Below, piece by piece: positions 34,801-46,800 of a stretch of DNA of 64,000 bases. The DNA lies in NCBI GenBank assembly GCA_032164245.1, contig JAVMKO010000010.1, positions 33,740,189-33,804,188 on the forward strand, read 5' to 3'. A model generated the notes under the pieces. The model made no database searches. It was given only the letters and a program-made list of their open reading frames with translations, and had not been told where the DNA came from. This DNA is from Sternotherus odoratus. Taxonomy: Eukaryota; Chordata; Testudines; Kinosternidae. Within the stretch, counting starts at the first letter, position 1. Every line of letters starts with the position of its first letter. Made by a program: the position numbers and the translations under genes.

Positions 34801-37800
34801 TGTGCTGTGCAGGCGGTCAGACAAGATTATCACAATGATCCCTTTTGGCCTTGGAATCTATGAACTCACCCCCCTTGCGTGCATGATGATACAGTTTCCA
34901 AATATATGATCACAGAAATTTTTTTTCAACAGGCCCCCTGCCTCATTCAGAGCAGGCTGGAGCTGCTCGGGATGAATCAGGGCAGTGTAGTGAAGGAGGC
35001 TGTTGACTGTAGGATCCCTGTCTCATTGGTTGCAGAAGTTGGAAGGTGTGTAGTGAATGTAGCGAAGGTGTAACTGCTACCCAGAAGAACTGGGATCTAT
35101 TGCCCGCTCTGCCACAGAGCTCCTGTGTGGTGCTAGGAACTCATTTAAACCACAGTTTCCACAGCTGGACAGGAATTGTCAGTTCCTCCTTTTCGGGGGG
35201 CCCACCTTGAGACACCTGGCATTTGGTTTGCGGAAGTGCTACAATTGAAGACAGTTGGAGCTGCTCTTTAAAGCTGTAAAGTGCTACAGAAATGCTCAGG
35301 CCTCGGAAAATGCAGTTCTTCTGTGTGTCTCAGTTTGGGAACCCAAAATTAGTGGACACTGTTGACAGTTTTGGCGTCAACCTCTCTATGCCTCACTTCT
35401 GCACGTGTCAATTCATGCTCTGTTATCTCATGTGAGGACAGTGAAAATAAATGTATTCATGCTTGTGGGGCTGTCATTATGGTGATGAGCACCAGAGAAA
35501 GGTCCATGAAGCGCTTTATCATTTCCTATTCAGTGCAAGGCGTGCAGGGAGTGCAGGGAATAAAGCCGGGGCCAAATATTAAATGTTGAGGATAAAAGCA
35601 ATATTAAGCAGCTGTCTCGTTCCCTGAGCCCTGTCCATCCTGTGCACTGAGTGAGGCCGCAGCTGTGTGGAATGGATAGTATGTGATTGCCATAGTTACA
35701 GGGCCAGCTGAACCACAGTCCTCTGCCCGCTTTCCCTCAGTGCACCCTGTCAGGTGTCAGGCTTCCTGCCTGCACCTCTCCTGGGGCAGTTCTCCCACTC
35801 TGTCTGGGCCCTGGGCTACAGAGCAGTGTATCCACAGTGCTTACCCAGCAGGTTGGACTGGGTTTGGCACCTGCAGTTCTTCCCTTTGAGAGTCCATGAT
35901 CAGTGACCAGACAATCTGCTTACACCACAGTGGTGTTTATTTTAACAATATGGACAAAGCATTTAGAGGAAAAAGGATTATAAAACCACAAACCATCCAC
36001 ACATATCTATCTCACCTAGAGGCTTCCCATCCTCAGTAGGTCCCCGTGTCTCTGTCTGGTTTCCCCCCGGCCCATCTCTTGAGACAGAGATCCTTTTTAA
36101 TCTGCCAGAGTTCCATTATTTCTTCTGCCTTCCCAGATTTGGGCCCTTATGGACAAAACTAGTTTTGCAGGTTGGTTGGGGAGGAGGAAAAATCTTCAAG
36201 CTCATAGTTCAGGCTTTGTCCATGATAACTCTACTAGCGTTTGCTAAGGGGCAGCTTATCTTGAGTTACTCATTTCTCTGCCTGCTTGTTTTTTCCTTAC
36301 AGCCCATTATACTAACCAATGTACCAATACAATCATTTTGTAACATCCCAATAACCAGCTCATAATACAGTATTCATCAGTTACTACAGAACAACTCTGG
36401 TCCGTTGCCATGATCATAGAATTAAAGACTGCATCATAACTGAGAGGAGCATAGACTTACTGTGGGGAATCGGTCAACCTTTAGGTTGACTGGCTCATAT
36501 CCACCGCCCTCCAAGATTCTGGAACCCATGGTGCCGATTGAAAGAAATGATCAATACAAAAACTTGAACTTTCTCTCAAAAAGCAACACTGTTCCAGTTC
36601 AGGTACCAGCTATGGTCTGGCTGTAGGAGCAGTTCTATGGACCACCACCAAGGAGGTCACAGAGTTACCTCCAGTTTATAACCTGATTTTTGAAGTTTGA
36701 AAATTGCTATCTTTAAGTCTGCTACTGAGTGACCAGAGAGGTTGAAGTGTTCTCCTACTGGTTTTTGAATGTCCATCATGTACCAGCAATGCCCCTCTGC
36801 CATTTACATTGGCCAAACCAGACAGTCTCTGCGCAAAAGAATAAATGGACACAAATTCGACATCAGGAATCATAACATTCAAAAACCAGTAGGAGAACAC
36901 TTCAACCTCTCTGGTCACTCAGTAGCAGACTTAAATGTGGCAATTTTGCAACAGAAAAACATCAAAAACAGACTCCAAGCAAAAGCTGCTGAACTGAAAT
37001 TAATTTGCAAATTGGATACCATTAATTTGGGCTTGAGTAGAGACTGGGAGTGGCTGGGTCATTACACAAATTGAATATATTTCCCCATGTTAAGTATCCT
37101 CACACCTTCTTGTCAACTGTCTGATATGGGCCATCTTGATTATCACTACAAAAGGTTTTTTTCTCCTGCTAATAATAGCTCATCTTAATTAATTAGCCTC
37201 TTAGAGTTGGCTCTCATGATCTCTGTATGTGTGTGTGTATATATATTGTGACAGAGTCAGACCAGAAGGGTATAGGAGAGTGCTGGAAGGCAGGTATATC
37301 AGCCTCAGGATGGTCCCTGTTCCCTGGATAGCCAAACAAAGGCTACGCCAGGCTAATCAAGACACCAGGGGCCAATTAAGAAGCTTCTAGAAGGCAGTAG
37401 AAATAGCTAGCCTGATTGGGACACCTGAAGCCAATCTGGGGCTGGCTGAAACCAGTTAAAAAAAAACCCTAGTTAGTCAGGTGGGTGTGGATGTCAGGAG
37501 CTGTGGAAGGAAGTTGTGCTGTTGGTGAGACTGAGTGGTAGACAACATATATGCAAGGAAGGAGACTCTGAGGTAAAGGTGAAGTGGAGTTTGAAGAAGC
37601 AGGGGACTGCTGTGGGGAAGTAGCCCAGGGAATTGTATTGTGTTTGGTGGCTAAAAGGTCAGCCATCTTAACTAATACTATTAGGGTCCCTGGGCTGGAG
37701 CCCAGAGTAGAGGGTGGGCCCGGGCTCTTCCCTTTCTACCTCCCCTAACTAATCACTGAAATTGGGAGACAACTGAGACTGTGCCAGGAAGGATAGCTTC

Positions 37801-40800
37801 TCCTCACTGGCTTGTGATGAAAATGGCTCAATAGGCTGTGACCTGGTCTCTAAAGAGAGAAGTGAGGGTCACAGTGAGCCTCTGAGGCTAGCATAAACTG
37901 CCTGGAAGCACGGAACCCACAGGGACAAGGCCAAAGTTTTGCCACAATATATAGATATATCTTCTTACTATATGTTCCATTCTATGCATCCGGTGAAGTG
38001 GGCTGCAGCTCACGGAAGCTTATGCTTAGATAAATGTGTTCGTCTCTAAGATGCCACAAGTACTCCTCATTTTTTCTCCTCATTCCAGTAACTCTGGGCA
38101 TGGAAAATCCACAGACCAAAAATCTACAGTCAGTCAGTCAGTCAATAAGCAGGTGTGTAGGTATTTTGAGATGTTTGAGGTCATTGGCCAGCAAATAGGC
38201 ATTATCTCAGCCATCCTAATAAAAAGTCCCAACTCAAAGATAATTTCAGAAATACAAAGATAGCAAAATGTTTTAAGTGATAATTCAGGAATGCACCAAG
38301 CCTACATCTACTCAGTCATGGCCAGAGAGGGGCAGTTCCTGTTTTACAAACAGATGCTTCTAGCTTCCCCTTTATATTTTGTTATTCAGCAGCTCATCTT
38401 TGAACAATATTTTTTTGCCACACAAAATCTGGGAGAAAGGTTAGACTTTATCTTGGGTAGAGTAAAAAGGTATTTTCTTCCTAAAATCACAATTTTGGGG
38501 TTCAGTTTTTATATGCAGGCATATCTGCTTAACATAGTGCATACACACAAGGGGTCTGAATTACATTTGCATGGGCAACATAAATCTGGTGTAAGGTTGA
38601 TTTAATAGCAGTACTGTATTGTAATGTAGTTTATAATTATATATTATATCAAAACACATTAATGTTAAGGTTGCAAAAGTTAGGAAATGACAGAGTCCAG
38701 GCTGCCTGTGCAAATTTAATTCACCCCCTTGTAAATATTCATTGTGGTACAGTCTTTAATTACATGATCATGTACTATGTTTTCCACAGCAACCCTGCCT
38801 CATTCAGTGCACAGGATGGGTGGTGCTTACTGGATTTTTAACTTCATATTCAGTTTGTGGGCCCCTTCATTATACAGAATTATTCCTGGGCTATCTTGTG
38901 GTGCTCTGGTGGTCTCTGAATTCTTTTCAAACATTAATGCATTTATCATCACAACACCCCTGTGATGTAAGGGACTGGTATTATCTCTATTTATATATGA
39001 AGAATTGCAGCACAAAAATTAATGGAAAAAATTGTCAACTAATTAGGGGGCTGAATTTGAGAAGTTTACAGCCTTTTGTAGCATTTTATATCACTCACAT
39101 AATCATTGCACAACTCACGTTGACTTCAGTTACAGTTGTGAGTGTTCGAAACCTCTGCAAATCAAGCCACCGGTGTCTCAAGTTGGGTAAACAGAAAATG
39201 AGAAACACACAGAGGCCACCTGTGAAAACTGTGGTTTATGCAACTTGCTTGGTACCATGTAGAAATTCTGGTGGGACAGGCGGCAATAGAATCCAATTCT
39301 CCAGGGCAGCATTCACCTGCCCTAACTATGAGATCATCCTTTCTGCAGTCCCCTGCCTCATTCACTACACATCAGTGGGAATGAAGAAAAATGATGCAGG
39401 AGTCCTATGGAAAAAATTGTGTGTGTGTAATTATAGACTATCATCATGCATAGGCACAGGGGAGGTGAATTAAAGTTACACAGGCAAGTTTAATTCTGAC
39501 ACTTCCTAGTGTTTGACTTACCAGACTTTAATAATGTTCTTTTAACACAGTTTTTTATATAATTTCCTAAGTTTTTTAAAAATGTAAAAATTGAAAACAA
39601 AAATTCCATCCTGTTGAACGACGCTGAACTTCATCATCAGTAGCTGGAGGTCATGAGTAGGGTTGGGATCCTGAGATCCAATGCACGGTTCTCCTACACT
39701 AGAGCTAACCGAGTAACTGGGAGCAGCAGAAGGCTTTTATTTTCTCCGTGGAGCAGCCACTAGAGAGGGGTGGAGACATGTTTTGGTGGTGGGCTTCACA
39801 GCTATATGTTGAGACTCAGAACTAATGGGTTCATTTCCAGTTAGGGCAGTATTCTGTAGTGGTTGATATCACTGTACAGTAACTCCTTACTTAAAGTCCT
39901 CTCGATCAATGTTGTTCCATAGTTGCATTGCTGATCAATTAGGGCCCATGCTTGTTTAAAGTTGCACGATGCTCTCTTATAACGTTGTTTGGCAGCCGCC
40001 TGTTTTGTCCACTGCTTGCAGAAAGAGCAGCCCGTTGGAGCTAGCTGGTGCGGGCTTGGAGCCAAGGTGGACCGACAGCCCCACTCCCCTAAGTTCCTTG
40101 TGCAGCAGCCTCCCAGCAGACTATCAATTGCCGGCAGTTCAACTGTCCCTCCCCCCACTGTCGTGTGCTGCTCCTGCCCTCTGCCTTGGAGCTGCTCCCG
40201 GAGACTCCTGCTTGCTGTGTGAGGGTATGGGGGGGAAAGATGGGGGCTAATGTCAGGGTGTCCCCCTCCTCTTGCTCCTGCCCCCTGCTTACCCCATCTC
40301 CATAGAGCAGAGTGGGGACACAACCGGGCTTAGGACTGAGGGAGCTTGCTGGCAGCAGCTGCTGTCTCAACTTGCTGATCTACTTAACTTAGAATGGGGT
40401 CAGCAGACTTAAAGGAGCAATGTGCATCTCTCTGTCACACACAGGGTGTGTCTCTGTCTGCCATGCTCTCTGCCTCCATTTGTGTTACCTTGTAGAGTGT
40501 GAGGCTCATTAACAACAATGTGTTAACCCTGGAGGGCTCAGCCAAAAGCCAGTTCATCATTTATCAGTAAGGCATTCCCTAGGAAATATCGCACCCTCTA
40601 ATGTCACCACCACAACCAAGCGTCACAATCATCATTGCTGTGTACAATATTCTTGTCTGGAGAAAAAAGATTCCCTGTAACTTACCCCCTCCCATTTACA
40701 TTCATTCTTATGGCAAAATTAATTTAGTTCCAATTTTCTGCATGATACAGTGGCCCTCGCTTAAAAAAATCACAGAATCCTAGACTATCAGGGGGTTGGA

Positions 40801-43800
40801 AGGGACCTCAGGAGGTCATCTAGTCCAACCCCCTGCTCAAAGCAGGACCAACCTCAACTAAATCATCCAAAAGCAAAGGTTAGAAGAGCTGATGTGCTAG
40901 TTTCCCTCCGCAACCAAGATTCACTCAGCACAAGAGGTGGGGAGGGCACCATTCATAAACTGGTTACAGCTCCCTGATTCCCAGGTGCAGCTACTGCAGC
41001 CGCACCCCTGCAGCTCCAGAAGTTCTACTGAACTGAGGAATGAAGTGACGAGAGGTGACGCTTTCAGGTGCTCAGGTCCCCAGAAAGGAGCTGCAATCCA
41101 TGGATGGATTTGTCCAGTCAGGAGGAGCCATGATGAAGGGGGTCAGCAGACGCTGTGGTGAGGACAGGTTTAGGCTGATACTAGAAAGGACTTCTCTTAG
41201 GGTTTAGGACTTAGGACAATTCGCCATGTGATTGTGAGGGAGCAGAGTAGGTTAGACCGACAACATAATGAGGTCTCCCCACCATGAATGGGGGGAACAA
41301 CACACCTGATTTGAGGCCTCACAGAACCTGTGAAGATGGGGGCAGGGGGAGTTGTGTTGCCACATACCCACTCTGAGGTGTTGCAGTGCCCAGAAGGAGG
41401 AGGTGGGATGTGGTGCCACACACCTGCTCTGAGGTGTTGTAGCATCCAGGACCGGAGGGTGGGCTGTGATGTAACACACCTGTTCTGTGATGACCTAGGA
41501 TCCCTTGAGGAGGGGAGCGGGCTGTGGTGTAACACATCTGCTATACGGTGGGGGAAGGGGGGCATGCTGGACATTGGAGCAGTTGCCCTGGTAACGAAGA
41601 GCACCCTGCATTATTCTTGCCTCTTGGCGCAAAGCCTGGCCTCTTCCCATAACTCTCCCTCTTATCCATGGTTTGCAGCCATATTCTACTATGCTGGGCA
41701 TGGATACGAACATTCTGGGAGAAACTACATGGTCCCCATCGACGCCCCCCAGCCCTATGCCCCCGAGAACTGCATCAGCGTGCAGAGGATCCTCCAGAAG
41801 ATGCAGCAGAGGCAGACGGCCCTCAACCTCATCCTGCTGGACACCTGCAGGAAATGGTAGGCTCTATTCCTTTCCCCCACCTCCCAGGGACAGCGGGGCT
41901 AGCAGTAATTGCGTTCATGATCCAGAGGGGAAACAGGGAAAGACCCCTGACTTTGGCCCAGTTCAGCTGGCTCCTTTGGCACGGGCCTAAAGTTCATCGT
42001 GCGAGAGGTGGCCATTGGCTTCTAAGGCACTGCTCATGTGATTAAAGCTACACATTCAGCTACTGTGTTGAATCTAGGCTTGAATGAAGAGATAATGACA
42101 GTGAACTTAACTCCAGGCCCACTGGGGCCCACAGACCCCTTTGGCGTGAATGTCCCTCAGCAGGAGAGTAAGCTGGACAGTGCCTTGTCCGAGCAGGCCC
42201 CTCACCTGAGCATTTTGTGAGGGCAGGTGCTGGGGGGGAAGCTGTAGCCCTCCCCTGGGTGTCACTAGCCCTCCCCTGGGTGTCACAAGCCCTCCCACCC
42301 TCCCCAGGACTGTGACGCATAGTAAAGAGGAACCATTAAGGCAAGCACTGGTTTTCCCTTCAGGCTCCCAGGAGGCTGCCCAGATCTGGGAGGCTGGGTC
42401 TTTCCCTAACACCAATAACCGTGCCTGTCAGATTGAAGCATTTTAGGATTTATGTCCCAGACTAGATTAAAAATGGCGCTTTAAAGACACATTAGGCTGT
42501 TTGTCTCCCCCCATGTTTTTCCCGCCATGGCAGATGAGCAGTTTGTCTGGCTGCTTCACAGCGCACCCCAGCCTAGCGCAGCCTCATGCTTCACGCACTC
42601 AGATTGCTGTGGTGATATGTGAACTGCTCCACACAAACAACCAGCAGCAGCCTCCAGTGAACAGCAAAAGGCTGTGGGTTTATTTTGCCATTGGTGGGTA
42701 ATCAAACCCATGTAATGTGTCAGAGATGTCATCAAATAGGTTCTTTGTTTACTATGTGCTTAGACCTGGCTTAGGCCTGAGGCCATCGGTATGTAGCTGA
42801 ATTAATATCTTTAGAGTATAGGGTTTTCCGTAGCTCCCACTGCCATACTATCTCTGTGCTTCTCGGATAAATTACCTCTGCTCAGCAAATTGCTGAGGAG
42901 TTTTCTGCCCTTTTCCCTCGCCTGGCTGGCTGTCGGCAATGATGTTTATAGAGCCCCTCTCCACCGGGTTATCTCTTTTAGTGCCAGTCTCCTAACAGGT
43001 TTTGGTGTACGGGCCCTGGTTCATCTGGATCCTACCTCCAGCTCTGCAGGGTGTAACTTCCTTATTTTCTTTGTGTATCCATTTATTTGGTGGTGCCTTC
43101 ACCCCCCTTGCTTCTTCCAGGCTGGGTCACTAGAGCAGCTTGGGAGGAAAATTGCAACCATGGAGTAACCTCCACTTACTTGCTAGCTAGTTGGAGACTC
43201 CCAAGAAATAACACAGGCATACTCAATATTTTCAACACATTAATTATATTAAACAGGAAATAGAACAGGGTGAAAAGGGTTACCGGTGTCCACACTGATA
43301 ATACCTGTGAATTTCCCCAGTCATGAGACCTGATACAGCAAATGAAAAAATTAGTGTCCCATTGGTATGCGTACTTGTAGGGGCCCTTGATTACCTTTGA
43401 AGAGTTTTGTACCATCATGCTTTGGAGCAGAAACATGACATTTGGCAAGGAGATGGTCCCGGGGTTAGAGAAGAGTCTTTTGTTGTATCCATCAGAGAAG
43501 TAGCCGTGTTAGTCTGGAATTGCAGTAGTGACAAAGAGTCCTGTGGCACCTTAAAGACTAACTAAAGTATTGAAGCATAAGCTTTCGTGGGCTAATACCC
43601 ACTTCTCATATTCTCACCAGCAACAGCACACCGTGCTATGATAACTCTAGCTCAGGAACCAATCCATGCAAAAAACCTCGATGCCAACTCTGCTCACATA
43701 TCTACACCAGCAACACCATCACAGGACCTAACCAGATCAGCCACACCATCACTGGTTCATTCACCTGCACATCTACCAATGTAATATATGCCACCAATGT

Positions 43801-46800
43801 CCCTCTGCTATGTACATCGGCCAAACTGGACAGTCCCTACGAAAAAGGATAAATGGACACAAATCAGATATCAGGAATGGCAATATACAAAAACCTGTAG
43901 TGTAGGGGAACACTTCAACCTGCCTGGACACACAATTAAAGATTTAAAGGTCACTATCTTGCAGCAAAAAAACTTCAAGACCAGACTGCAAAGAGAAACT
44001 GCAGAGCTGCAATTCATTTGCAAATTTGACACTATCAATTTAGGATTGAACAAAGACTTTGAATGGCTTGCTAATTACAAAAGCAGCTTCTCGTCTCTCG
44101 GTGTTCACACCTCCAGTTCAGCTGCTAGAGGAATACCTCATCCTCCCTGATTAGAGATAACAAGCTGGTTCAGCTTGATTGGACTAACCTTTTTATCTCC
44201 AACCTGGTTCTTGCCTACTTACTTATACCTGCCCCTGGATACTTCCACTGCATGCATCCGACGAAGTGCGTATTAGCCCATGAAAGCTTATGCTTCAATA
44301 CTTTAGTTGGTCTTTAAGGTGCCACGGGACTATTTTGTCACTTGTTGTCTCCATGGAAATCTGCCCAGATTTGGCTAAGTTGTAAGCCACATAAAATCAC
44401 CGCTTGCACATTTGAAGCAGAGCTTGTTAGAGGCTTGTTGCTCAAATCTGTGATCATTCCGTCTGCACTGAGCATGCTCCCTAGCAGGGCCAGCATTAGA
44501 TTTGCTGGGGCCCAGGACAGAAACTAAGGAGTTGGCCCTCACCCTTGCTCACACATTGGATTTCTGCAACATTCCTGAAGCTGAACATTTCTGAAGCTGA
44601 AGCCCTCCTCCTCCTATGAGCAGGGCCGGCGACAGGAATTCCCCCCCCCCCCCGTCTCCCACCGCCCGCGGCCCCCCCTCCCCCGGTCTCCTGCCGCCCG
44701 TGCCCCCCCCCCCCCCGCCGATCTCCCGCCGCCCCCCCCGGCCGCTCTCCTGCCTCCCGCGGGCCCCCCCGCTGATCTCCTGCCGCCCGAACCCCCCCTC
44801 CCCCCCGCCGGTCTCCTGCCTCCCGCGGGGGGCCCCCCCCGGCCAATCTCCCGTGCCCCCCCCCGGCCACTCTCCTGCCTCCCGCGGCCCCCCCCCGGCC
44901 TCCCCCCACCCGATCTCCCGCCGCCCAAGGCCCCCCCCCCCCCCCGGCCGGTCTCCTACCTGCCGCGGGCCCCAACCCTCGCATGTGCTGCGGCCGCGTG
45001 GCCCGGCCAGAAGCAAAGGGGGGCGGGGGAGGCTGCTGGGTGCCGGGGGAGGGGGCTGGTGAGTGCGGCAGAGGCTGCCCGAGCCGCGCCTCGCTCACAG
45101 CCCCGGCGACAACGGGTACAGCTGAGTACCGGCCCCTGAAGTCCGGGGCCCGGTACAGCTGTACCCGTTGTACCCCCCTGTCGCCGGCCCTGCCTATGAG
45201 TAGCAGCGCCATAAAGAGTACATTAAAATGAGCCAGTTGGTAGATGCAGTTCCCATTTTCTGTTCTATTTAGGTTTTTAGCCTATATGCATCTACAGCTA
45301 TCTGAGCACTTTGGGCTCTTGGGACTATGGGGACCAGGACAAAGTGATCTGTGTCTGGGGCTGTAACTATTTGGCCACCTTGTGCCAGACTCCAGTTGTA
45401 CTTGCACCTGCTTTGCACAGGTATTGCGCTATTGAAGTCAGTGGAATTGCTCCTGGTTTGCCCCAGCGTGAGAACACAATCAAGCTTATTGTCTTGTTGG
45501 CATTTCTAGGGCATGTTAGCTAAGACCAATGGACATAAATCTCCTCCCTCCTACATGGCTACAGTGATGTAAATGAGATGAGAATCAGGCCCAGTGTCTG
45601 GGCGCTCACCCTGCCCACCATTTCCATTGCCAAGGATGTCTCTGTTCCATCATCCTCTGGATGATCCATGTTCCAGCTGAGCCTTGTCCTCAGTCAGGGC
45701 AAACAAACCTGAACTGATGTTTCCACTCCCAAGCTGGCGTGTGTGTGTGTGTTGCCATCTGCAAGCTGCTTTGCCCCATGGATTAGACGCACACTGTGTG
45801 GGACCAGTGAGGGCTCTAGCCTATTCTGGGAAATGACGTCTTGTTGTTCCGCGTGTCTGGAATCCTCTAGCTGCTCATGTGTTTGTCTGCAGCAGCTGAG
45901 GGCAGATAAATCTATTCCATTCTTTGATTTTATTTAGAAATGTACCTCATGCCTGTCATTGTCACTTCTGGGTGTGTTTGAACGGTGGGTGCAAGCCAGA
46001 CAAACACTGCCATCCAGTGGCCCCCTGGTTTCTGGCCACAAGTTGTAAACAAACAGCCTGCTATCTGCTGCTGACTCCATGAAACAGGGACATCCCGTAC
46101 CTCCTCCTCAGCAGGCCAGATCACAACAGAGCAGATAACACTGCCGCAGACAATAAATACTCTGGGCCTGGCTCTGATCTCAGTTCCACACTCCGAAGTG
46201 ACTCCGCTGCACTGGTGTAAACCTGGTGTAAAGGAGAAAGACCCAGAGTCTGGCTGGGCTGGGGGAGCTCTCAGCTGTTGAAAAGATTACATGGCCATTG
46301 CTACACCCTCATCCATGGCTTTCCTTGCAGGTAAGTGTTTGGAAATTGGGTCTGATATAACTGTTGAGTGCATTGCTGTCACTCAGCAGACGCCATTGCG
46401 TTGGATATATGGGTTCTGTTTGTGCCCAGGGACGAGGCCATCCTGTATATGTCTGAAAGCAAATCCCCTTTCACCCAGTTCACCCTGTTACATCCTTTCA
46501 TCTCTAGGTACAACCCACAGTGTGCGCTGTCACAGGTGCAGCCGCTGGAGCCCTGGGGGAATACAGTTTATGGCTATGCCACGTAAGTAGCTGCTGATTA
46601 ATAAGGTCAGGCTCGACAAAGCCCTGGCTGGGATGATTAGTTGGGGACTGGTCCTGCTTTGAGCAAAGCGTCTCTCTGAGGTTTATGGGTGCTCCTGCGC
46701 CATGTCAGTGTGGCAAGCAGCTGAGGGTCGTGTGCTTGCCTTCGAAGGAGTGAAGATGCCGAAGCCTATGAAGTGCAGGATGGGGAGTTCAGCTCCGGGA

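Noticed and set aside
36769..37074. GIY-YIG nuclease frame considered as a host nuclease gene
   Set aside because: The second decayed copy at 43788-44150 and the shared tails show that it is a Penelope-like element.
44496..45212. Long arginine/glycine-rich or proline-rich frames
   Set aside because: They lie wholly in the C-tract core of the hAT element with perfect ends.
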